Source of the DNA: Fen-1258 sp027348115
GTDB taxonomy: Bacteria; Bacteroidota; Ignavibacteria; Ignavibacteriales; Melioribacteraceae
NCBI GenBank assembly: GCA_027348115.1
Contig: DAIEQA010000250.1
Coordinates: 1 to 7,432, forward strand
Length of the DNA: 7,432 bases
Direction of reading: 5' to 3'
The notes beneath the pieces were generated by a model. That model was not told the origin of the DNA. It saw only the letters and a program-made list of their open reading frames with translations, and searched no databases. This document shows, one piece after another, positions 1 through 5,502 of this stretch (position 1 is the first letter of the stretch; every line of letters begins with the position of its first letter). The translations under genes were made by a program, and so were the position numbers.

Positions 1-2252
1 AAGTAGAATTAATAGCCAGGGAAATAAAAAATCTTGTAATCATACATAAAGTTGAACGTCATAAAATTTCCGTTGTCTTTAACCAGATACAAAACTATTC
101 TCCGATAATCAAAGACGTTTTCACGAAGAACGGCATCCCGTTTAATTTAACGGATAGAACTCCGCTAGATAATTCCAGCCCTGTAGCGGCGCTCGTAAAT
201 TTTTTGGAAATCGCCGAGAACAATTTCTTCTATAAAAATATTTTTAGAGCGATAAGCAGCAGATTTATTCGTATACCCGGAATCGACAGTTCGAATTTAT
301 ACAGGATTTCTTCCGAGCTTAATATTGTTGCCGGGAAACAAAATTGGATTAACACTCTGCAAGACGCCGTTGCAAACATAAAGCACAAGGGCGACAGTGA
401 GACAAATCAAAATGCAAAGAGGGAAGAATACCTAAAAGCGCTTGAAGACATAAAAAATATTGCCGGGTTTTTAAGACCCTTCGAAGAAAAACTGACTATC
501 CCGGAATTTGAAGACCATCTAAAAAATTTAATTGTAAAATTGGAACTGCCGTTCAAGCTTCTTGAGATTGAAATAGACCAGGAAAAAAATGTAAGGGCTG
601 TTACCGAACTAATTGAAATTATATCGGAAGTTTTTTTATTGTTGGGCGGGGAAACGGGCAGCGAAAAAAAATTCCCTTTGCGGTTCTTCATGGATCAAAT
701 TAGGACGGCATGCGGCTGGGCAAGATTCAACGAAAAAGAAAAATCGGATTACGGCGTTCAAGTAACCAACCTTGAAGAAATACGAGGACTCCTTTTCGAT
801 TATGTTTTTATAGGCGGACTTTGCGACGGCGACCTTCCGACACGATATAATCCCGAAATCTTTTTTTCCGGCTCATTCAGAAAAAAAGCTTTCGTACATC
901 AATTGGAAGAACGCTACATGTTTTATCAATCGCTCCGTTCATGGAATAAAAGATTATACGTTAGCTATTATAAAACAGAGGACGGAAAGGAAAAAGTAAT
1001 CTCTACCTTTCTTAAAGATTTGGAGCGCGTCTTTTTATTTATCGAAAAAAACGAGGACGACTTTAAGAATCAAATTTTTTCCGGGAGCGAATTGCAAATC
1101 TTAGTTGGCAGGTACGGAATTGAAGCAACAAAAACATTAATAAACCAAGACGGCGTTATCGATTCACAAAAAATTTCTTTCGCTCTTCAAATTGAAAGTC
1201 TGAGAAGCTCAAATCCTTTTGCCGATTCCGGGTTTACGGGAAATTTATTAGCCGGTGATGTAAGCGGGTTGGACGATTCGTGCCATAAAGAATCTGCGCA
1301 AAAATTGGGAACGTATCTTTCGAAACAATATTCAATTTCACAGCTTGAAACATACGCCAAGTGCCCGTTCAAATTTTTTATGGAAAGAGTTTTGGGCATC
1401 GAAACGGTGGAAGAGCCAACCGAAGATATCGAAGCAATCGAAATGGGTCGATTGTTGCATTCGATACTTTATGAATTTTATTCCACCTTGCGGGACCGTC
1501 AAATTAAAATTGCCGGCTGCGATGCAAAAATTTTTAGCGAGGCGGAAAACCTAATATTCAAAATCGCGGAAGCGCAAATACAAACGGCAGCGTTTAAATC
1601 ACCTCTTACTTTTTACGAAAAAGAAAAAATACTTGGACTTAATTCCAACAGGAAAGAATCTATTCTTTATAAATTTCTCGAAGTGGAACAAAAATGCGAT
1701 GATGAATTTCTGCCATTGTTCTTTGAAGTAAGTTTCGGAAGATTGAATGAGACTGAATCCGATAGTATACTCAGCGATTCGGCACCGGTAGAATTGGATA
1801 ATGTTAAGCTTCGCGGAAAAATAGATAGGATAGAAGTGAATGAGAAATCAAAATCATTCAACATAGTGGATTATAAATTAAGCGGCGCAAAACCTTCCTT
1901 CGACGAATTGAAAAACGGGATTTCCCTGCAATTGCCGGTTTATCTTTTTGCCGCCGGAGAACTTCTAAGTAAAAAATTCAGCGGCAAATATTCTCCCGGC
2001 GAAATGTTCATCTACTCGCTGAAATATGCTGTAGATGATTTCGGAAAAGACAAGGTGGGATTAAGCAAAAGAAAAGATGAAGAAATCCGTTCGGTAAATC
2101 AGCTGATAGAAAAAACCATCGGGCACATAAAATCCTACGTTCTACAAATTTCGCAGGGTAAGTTTGGGCTTTCCCCCCACAAGGAAAGAGAAAAAATTGT
2201 CTGCAAGTTTTGCCAGTTTAGAACCGTATGCAGAATTGATGAGGCAAATTAA
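1..2252 (+). CDS. addB: AddB/RexB-like helicase-nuclease subunit (PD-(D/E)XK nuclease), 5' partial
   Basis: The frame is open from the window's first full codon (base 3) to TAA at 2250-2252, giving 749 visible residues. Family members are usually about 950-1150, so some 200-400 N-terminal residues, including any Walker A motif, lie upstream. Residue numbers here count from base 3. Residues 1-70 and about 245-345 resemble the helicase-like part of AddB/UvrD proteins (VFIGGLCDGDLP, then YMFYQSLRSWNKRLYVSYY). The C-terminus is a RecB-type nuclease: H486 in GRLLHSIL, D608 in GKIDRI, and D623/K625 in VDYK. C454 (KCPFKFF) with C734, C737 and C743 (C-x2-C-x5-C) gives the four-cysteine Fe-S pattern of AddB-type nuclease domains. 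By family, it degrades and processes DNA ends at double-strand breaks together with a helicase-nuclease partner. No partner gene follows. The exact subfamily (AddB, RexB or stand-alone) cannot be fixed from this fragment, but the nuclease assignment is firm. Confidence 0.87.
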   Translation, partial: VELIAREIKNLVIIHKVERHKISVVFNQIQNYSPIIKDVFTKNGIPFNLTDRTPLDNSSPVAALVNFLEIAENNFFYKNIFRAISSRFIRIPGIDSSNLYRISSELNIVAGKQNWINTLQDAVANIKHKGDSETNQNAKREEYLKALEDIKNIAGFLRPFEEKLTIPEFEDHLKNLIVKLELPFKLLEIEIDQEKNVRAVTELIEIISEVFLLLGGETGSEKKFPLRFFMDQIRTACGWARFNEKEKSDYGVQVTNLEEIRGLLFDYVFIGGLCDGDLPTRYNPEIFFSGSFRKKAFVHQLEERYMFYQSLRSWNKRLYVSYYKTEDGKEKVISTFLKDLERVFLFIEKNEDDFKNQIFSGSELQILVGRYGIEATKTLINQDGVIDSQKISFALQIESLRSSNPFADSGFTGNLLAGDVSGLDDSCHKESAQKLGTYLSKQYSISQLETYAKCPFKFFMERVLGIETVEEPTEDIEAIEMGRLLHSILYEFYSTLRDRQIKIAGCDAKIFSEAENLIFKIAEAQIQTAAFKSPLTFYEKEKILGLNSNRKESILYKFLEVEQKCDDEFLPLFFEVSFGRLNETESDSILSDSAPVELDNVKLRGKIDRIEVNEKSKSFNIVDYKLSGAKPSFDELKNGISLQLPVYLFAAGELLSKKFSGKYSPGEMFIYSLKYAVDDFGKDKVGLSKRKDEEIRSVNQLIEKTIGHIKSYVLQISQGKFGLSPHKEREKIVCKFCQFRTVCRIDEAN

Positions 2253-2313
2253 CCGCTGCAAATTTTAACCAGCTGTAATCCTATCCCGTTAGTTAAGATT
2301 CAAATAAAAATTT

Positions 2314-2344
2314 TTGTTAAAATTTAATTTCTGCCTGCTAAAAT
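2314..2344 (+). promoter_or_regulatory. possible promoter upstream of the TonB-domain gene
   Basis: TTGTTA at 2314-2319 and TAAAAT at 2339-2344 resemble -35 and -10 boxes. The spacer is 19 bases, longer than the ideal 17. They lie in the AT-rich gap of 149 bases between the nuclease gene and the TonB-domain gene, where no terminator-like GC stem with a T run is visible. In such AT-rich DNA, matches of this quality occur by chance, so this is a weak call. Confidence 0.22.
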
Positions 2345-2401
2345 TTATTAATCCGCGTTCGATTATCAGGTAGTATTCTTTCACCTTTTAAGGCCCCAAA
2401 G

Positions 2402-2815
2402 ATGAGATCTAATAAATATTCCACAGCTCTTTTCTACTTCACTGTTCTATTAACTATGATTTTCGGGATTAATTTAAAGTTGAAAGCCAGAAGACTCTTT
2501 CCTACCGACGAGGATTATGCTATAGTGGTAGATAAAGCTCCTACTCCGGTTGGCGGACTTGAATCCATTGTGAGGAAAATTGTTTATCCCGAAATGGCAA
2601 TTAACACCCGTACGGAAGGCAAAGTTTACATGTTGATTTATATTAACGAATCCGGCAATGTAGATGATGTTAAAGTGATAAAAGGAATTGGCGCCGGCTG
2701 CGATGAAGAATCCATGCGCGTTATAAAGAAGACTAAATTTACTCCCGGCGAACAGAAAGGCATTCCGGTAAAAACAAAATTTTCTCTTGCTCTATCTTTT
2801 AAACTGCCTAATTAA
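2402..2815 (+). CDS. small TonB C-terminal-domain protein
   Basis: This 137-residue protein starts at ATG 2402, eight bases after an AAGG that could serve as a Shine-Dalgarno site (2390-2393). Residues 8-25 are hydrophobic and preceded by Arg and Lys, so this is a signal peptide or membrane anchor that puts the rest in the periplasm. Residues about 47-137 match the TonB C-terminal domain as seen in Bacteroidota-type proteins: PVGGLE at 50-54, YPEMA at 62-66, EGKV at 72-75, then a GNVDDVKVIKG strand-turn, F-T-P-G and a final SFKL strand. In known systems this domain contacts the TonB box of outer-membrane receptors. Here there is almost no proline-rich spacer (about 20 residues), and no exbB, exbD or receptor gene is nearby. 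It may therefore not be a classical energy transducer and could be a periplasmic domain protein of another role. The family is clear; the partner is unknown. Confidence 0.85.
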   Translation: MRSNKYSTALFYFTVLLTMIFGINLKLKARRLFPTDEDYAIVVDKAPTPVGGLESIVRKIVYPEMAINTRTEGKVYMLIYINESGNVDDVKVIKGIGAGCDEESMRVIKKTKFTPGEQKGIPVKTKFSLALSFKLPN

Positions 2816-2883
2816 AATTTTGTTTGTTTGGCGTTTATGCCAATAAGTAATCTGTTTTAAGTGAAACGATAAATAATTTTTGT

Positions 2884-2958
2884 ATCCAAGTTCAGCAACC
2901 CGGCAATTTTGACCCAAGATTGAATCAGCCGGGCAAAGTTATATTTGAAATCTTGGAT
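2884..2958 (+). ncRNA. candidate structured RNA element (possible H-type pseudoknot) before greA
   Basis: CCCGGC (2899-2904) is the exact reverse complement of GCCGGG (2928-2933). CCAAGATT (2914-2921), inside the loop of that stem, is the exact reverse complement of AATCTTGG (2949-2956) outside it. Interleaved pairing of this kind is the layout of an H-type pseudoknot with stems of 6 and 8 base pairs. A competing outer stem, ATCCAAG (2884-2890) with CTTGGAT (2952-2958), uses the same 3' arm, so two exclusive folds are possible. It matches no riboswitch family I recognise. Chance pairing cannot be excluded without homologues. Confidence 0.3.
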
Positions 2959-2979
2959 TAAATTTTTTAAGTTTTCGAT

Positions 2980-3011
2980 GCCACTGCTGAAAGGCAGTGG
3001 CAATTTTTTTT
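2980..3011 (+). terminator. intrinsic terminator between the TonB-domain gene and greA
   Basis: GCCACTGC (2980-2987) pairs perfectly with GCAGTGGC (2994-3001). The loop TGAAAG can close as a GAAA tetraloop on a U-G pair. Two A residues and then eight T residues follow (3004-3011). The left flank has no matching A run next to the stem, so it should work only on the + strand. It most simply ends the TonB-domain transcript, 164 bases after that stop codon. Because it sits only 15 bases before the greA ribosome-binding site, it could also act inside a greA leader. Confidence 0.88.
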
Positions 3012-3026
3012 ATTAAAGCACTAAAT

Positions 3027-3031
3027 AGGAG
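3027..3031 (+). promoter_or_regulatory. greA ribosome-binding site
   Basis: AGGAG lies eight bases before the GTG at 3040. This spacing fixes GTG as the greA start. The first in-frame ATG is eleven codons further on and would cut into the N-terminal coiled coil. Confidence 0.8.
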
Positions 3032-3039
3032 TTTTTCAA

Positions 3040-3510
3040 GTGTCAAATTTTGTCTATTTAAGCAAAGAACGAATGCGGGAAATAGAAAGGGAACTTAGCG
3101 ACCTCAAGACCAACGGTCGAAAACAAATGGCGGAAAGAATTGCCGAAGCGAGGTCACATGGCGATTTATCGGAAAACGCCGAGTACGATGCCGCTAAAGA
3201 AGAGCAGGGTTTGCTTGAATTAAAAATCAGCAAGCTCGAGGACCTGCTTTCACGGGCTACATTAATTGATCTGTCAAATATGCCTAAAGATCAAGCACAC
3301 ATACTTTCTACATTGAAAGTTAAAAATTTGAATAACGCCAAAACTTATAAATATACACTTGTTTCTCCGGAAGAAGCCGATATTGAAAAAGGTAAGATTT
3401 CAATTACCTCGCCGGTTGGTCAAGCGTTGATGGCTTCGCGCGTGGGTCAAACCGTCCAGGCAAAAGTGCCGGCCGGCCTGATCAAATTTGAAGTTCTGGA
3501 TTTGGAATAA
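3040..3510 (+). CDS. greA: transcription elongation factor GreA
   Basis: GreA enters the secondary channel of RNA polymerase and stimulates cleavage of backtracked RNA, releasing arrested complexes in the cytoplasm. The 156-residue product has the usual GreA length (about 158). Residues 1-75 form the N-terminal coiled-coil domain with the signature HGDLSENAEYDAAKEEQ. D42 and E45 at the hairpin tip correspond to the acidic pair that places the catalytic Mg ion. Residues about 80-156 are the FKBP-like C-terminal domain, with SPEEAD and SPVGQALM. The start is GTG, supported by AGGAG eight bases upstream. The gene is framed by two intrinsic terminators, one 28 bases before its start codon and one 32 bases after its stop. 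It is thus probably a single-gene unit, perhaps controlled through the leader hairpin. No key residue appears to be missing. Confidence 0.96.
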   Translation: MSNFVYLSKERMREIERELSDLKTNGRKQMAERIAEARSHGDLSENAEYDAAKEEQGLLELKISKLEDLLSRATLIDLSNMPKDQAHILSTLKVKNLNNAKTYKYTLVSPEEADIEKGKISITSPVGQALMASRVGQTVQAKVPAGLIKFEVLDLE

Positions 3511-3542
3511 TTGTTTTTACAATTAAATGTACGGTTAATTCT

Positions 3543-3571
3543 GAAAGTCTCTTATGTGAGACTTTCTTTTT
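3543..3571 (+). terminator. intrinsic terminator between greA and tilS
   Basis: GAAAGTCTC (3543-3551) and GAGACTTTC (3558-3566) form a perfect nine-base-pair stem with the loop TTATGT, followed directly by TTTTT (3567-3571). It reads on the + strand and should end the greA transcript. Only seven bases separate its T run from the tilS start codon. The stem has less GC than the terminator before greA, and the T run is shorter, so read-through into tilS is plausible. Confidence 0.82.
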
Positions 3572-3578
3572 AAGTAAT

Positions 3579-4940
3579 ATGAAACGCATCGAACAAAAGG
3601 TTTCTAAATTTATTGACGAGAACGGTCTATTTAATGCCGGCGATAAAGTTTTGGTGGCTTTAAGCGGCGGGCCGGATTCCGTTTTCCTTCTTTACTTTCT
3701 AAACAACTACAAAAAAAAGTATAAGATTGATCTCTGCGCGGTTCACTTCAATCATAAATTAAGAGGCAAAGAATCGAACCTTGATGAAAAATTTGTGGAA
3801 AGATTATGCTCTTCGCTTAATATTCCTCTGGTTGTTGGCAAGCTAAATGTAAAAACTTTTGCGGCAAGTAATAAATTATCCATAGAAGAAGCTGCTCGGA
3901 AACTTCGTTATTTAAAAATGGAAACTCTTGCAGGCGATCTCAACTGTACAAAGATTGCAACCGCGCACAATCTTAGCGACAACACTGAAACGATTCTTAT
4001 TAATCTTTTTAGCGGAACAGGAGGAACCGGCTTGAGCGGAATACCGATCCGGCGAGGAAAAATTGTTCGGCCTGTTCTGTGTGTAGCCAAGACAGAAATT
4101 ATGGATTACCTTGATAGTAAAAAAATTAAGTACCGTATAGATTCCTCAAACCGCAGCGACGTTTACAAACGAAACTTTATTCGAAACCGTGTTCTGCCTT
4201 TGATTAGAGCGAAGATTAATCCGTCGGTCGACGGCGCTTTGTTTCGTTCGCTCAAAAATCTTGATAACGAAATTCGCTTTAATAGAAGCGCGATTGAATT
4301 CTTCCTGAAAAAATTTGTTAAGCGGGAAGGTAACTCTATTTCCATTAGTATAAATATTTTAAAAATCTTTGATAATGAAATTCCGGGTTTGTTGCTGAAG
4401 GAAATAATGCAAAAATATTTTGACCACGACTTTGAATATGACGATTATATTAAGATTAATTCGTTGCTGACTAAACAAAAAGGCAGAAGAATTGAGTTGT
4501 CTAAAGATTTAATCGCGTTCCGCGAAGACAAGGAAATTAGAATCGAACATGTTTTGAAATCATCTAACCAAGCCAAAGAACTTCACCCTGACGAGGAAAT
4601 CAAAATAGGATCTGTCACCGTAGGAGTCGAACATATTGATAGACGGCACGTCAAATTTGGCGGTTCCGGAAACGTGGAATTTATTTCCGGAGACGGGATG
4701 AGTGATAAATTCCGAATTCGACCGTGGGCTGCCGGAGATAAATTCAAACCTCTCGGTATGCAGGGTTTCAAAAAGGTTTCGGATTTTTTAACGGACTGTA
4801 AAATTCCTACATCTAAAAGAAATAATCAGCTCGTGCTCTTAAACCGGAACCATATAGTATGGATAATTGGTTTAAGAATAGACGATCGATATAAAGTGAA
4901 TTCCAAAACTAAAACAGTCTATAAATTATGGATGAATTGA
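3579..4940 (+). CDS. tilS: tRNA(Ile)-lysidine synthase TilS
   Basis: TilS uses ATP and lysine to turn cytidine 34 of tRNA-Ile(CAU) into lysidine, which switches it to reading AUA and to charging with isoleucine. The 453-residue length is close to Bacillus TilS. The N-terminal N-type ATP-pyrophosphatase domain (about 1-215) carries the P-loop SGGPDS (29-34), HFNHKLRG from H56, AHNLSDNTET (H130 to T138) with GTGGTGLSGIP behind it, and D188-SSN then YKRNFIRN (196-203). The middle part (about 215-370) is the divergent substrate-binding region. Residues about 378-453 are the TilS C-terminal domain: PWAAGDKFKPLGM, KKVSDFLTDCKIP, IVWIIGLRIDDRYKV. ATG 3579 is the only Met codon before the P-loop and gives the usual N-terminal length, but no Shine-Dalgarno site precedes it and a terminator hairpin ends 12 bases upstream. 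The 3' end overlaps hpt by 13 bases. Confidence 0.96.
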   Translation: MKRIEQKVSKFIDENGLFNAGDKVLVALSGGPDSVFLLYFLNNYKKKYKIDLCAVHFNHKLRGKESNLDEKFVERLCSSLNIPLVVGKLNVKTFAASNKLSIEEAARKLRYLKMETLAGDLNCTKIATAHNLSDNTETILINLFSGTGGTGLSGIPIRRGKIVRPVLCVAKTEIMDYLDSKKIKYRIDSSNRSDVYKRNFIRNRVLPLIRAKINPSVDGALFRSLKNLDNEIRFNRSAIEFFLKKFVKREGNSISISINILKIFDNEIPGLLLKEIMQKYFDHDFEYDDYIKINSLLTKQKGRRIELSKDLIAFREDKEIRIEHVLKSSNQAKELHPDEEIKIGSVTVGVEHIDRRHVKFGGSGNVEFISGDGMSDKFRIRPWAAGDKFKPLGMQGFKKVSDFLTDCKIPTSKRNNQLVLLNRNHIVWIIGLRIDDRYKVNSKTKTVYKLWMN

Positions 4941-5491
4941 AAAAAGAAGGTAAAGACGAAATAATTATCGGTACGGAAAGATTTATTACTTATTTAACCG
5001 AACAGGAAATACAGAAAAGGATTTCCGAGTTAGGCAAACAGATTTCGGAGGAATACAAAGCCAAGCTACCGATATTTATAGGCGTGCTCAACGGCTCGTT
5101 TATGTTTATGGCCGATTTGATGAAACACATTACAATAAACTGCGAAATGGATTTTTTCAAACTTTCCAGTTACGGCGACGAGAAAATTTCTTCCGGTAGG
5201 GTAAAGCTGATCAAAGATCTTAACGCAGATATTAATGACAGGCATTTAATAATTGTAGAAGATATAATCGATTCGGGGCTGTCAATTAATTATATCGAGC
5301 AGATAATTAAGGAACACACACCCGCGAGTATGAAGGTCGTATCTCTCCTAATGAAGCCGGAGAGTTTAAAATATGACGTTAAAATTGATTATATTGGCTT
5401 CAAAATTCCTAATAAATTTGTGATTGGTTACGGTCTCGATTACGCTCAGAAATATCGAAATCTACGCTCAATCTATGTTTTAAGCGAATAG
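4928..5491 (+). CDS. hpt: hypoxanthine phosphoribosyltransferase
   Basis: Hpt salvages hypoxanthine (often also guanine) by joining it to PRPP, making IMP or GMP plus pyrophosphate in the cytoplasm. The 187 residues match the usual length of about 175-190. Visible motifs are: GVLNGSFMF (52-60) near the PRPP pyrophosphate site; the flexible-loop motif SSYGDEKISSG (80-90); the PRPP signature VEDIIDSGLS (110-119), with acidic E111/D112 and D115 as the expected catalytic base; and the purine-binding segment KFVIGYGLDY (163-172). Ser instead of Thr in DSG is also seen in Bacillus Hpt. ATG 4928 lies inside the end of tilS in another frame (13-base overlap) and has no Shine-Dalgarno site, so translation is probably coupled to tilS. 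The stop codon overlaps the ftsH ribosome-binding site. Preference for hypoxanthine over guanine cannot be told from the sequence. Confidence 0.95.
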   Translation: MDELKKEGKDEIIIGTERFITYLTEQEIQKRISELGKQISEEYKAKLPIFIGVLNGSFMFMADLMKHITINCEMDFFKLSSYGDEKISSGRVKLIKDLNADINDRHLIIVEDIIDSGLSINYIEQIIKEHTPASMKVVSLLMKPESLKYDVKIDYIGFKIPNKFVIGYGLDYAQKYRNLRSIYVLSE

Positions 5492-5495
5492 GTGA
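5490..5495 (+). promoter_or_regulatory. ftsH ribosome-binding site overlapping the hpt stop codon
   Basis: AGGTGA, a six-base match to the 3' part of AGGAGGTGA, begins within the hpt TAG (5489-5491) and lies seven bases before ATG 5503. It favours 5503 over the in-frame ATG at 5530, which is preceded only by AT-rich sequence. Ribosomes finishing hpt would sit on this site, so coupling is likely. Confidence 0.72.
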
Positions 5496-5502
5496 ATACC
5501 AA

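Noticed and set aside
204..206. TTG as the start of the nuclease gene
   Set aside because: The frame is open upstream to base 3, and the extra 67 residues continue the helicase-like similarity. TTG here is an internal Leu codon of a truncated gene.
2828..2843. Small hairpin TTGGC-GTTTAT-GCCAA just after the TonB-domain gene
   Set aside because: The stem has only five base pairs and no T run follows, so it does not qualify as an intrinsic terminator. The strong hairpin at 2980-3011 serves that role.
2870..2877. AT-rich TAAATAAT as a -10 box for greA
   Set aside because: No acceptable -35 box lies about 17 bases upstream, and it does not fit the TAnnTTTG pattern of Bacteroidota promoters. AT-rich chance matches are expected here.
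2816..3039. A hidden small gene or decayed coding sequence in the gap before greA
   Set aside because: I found no start codon with a ribosome-binding site and no recognisable protein motif. The segment is better explained as 3' and 5' untranslated sequence with inverted repeats.
4932..4934. ATG at 4932 as an alternative hpt start
   Set aside because: This ATG is in the tilS frame (the penultimate codons of TilS) and reaches TGA within three codons. The hpt frame starts at 4928.
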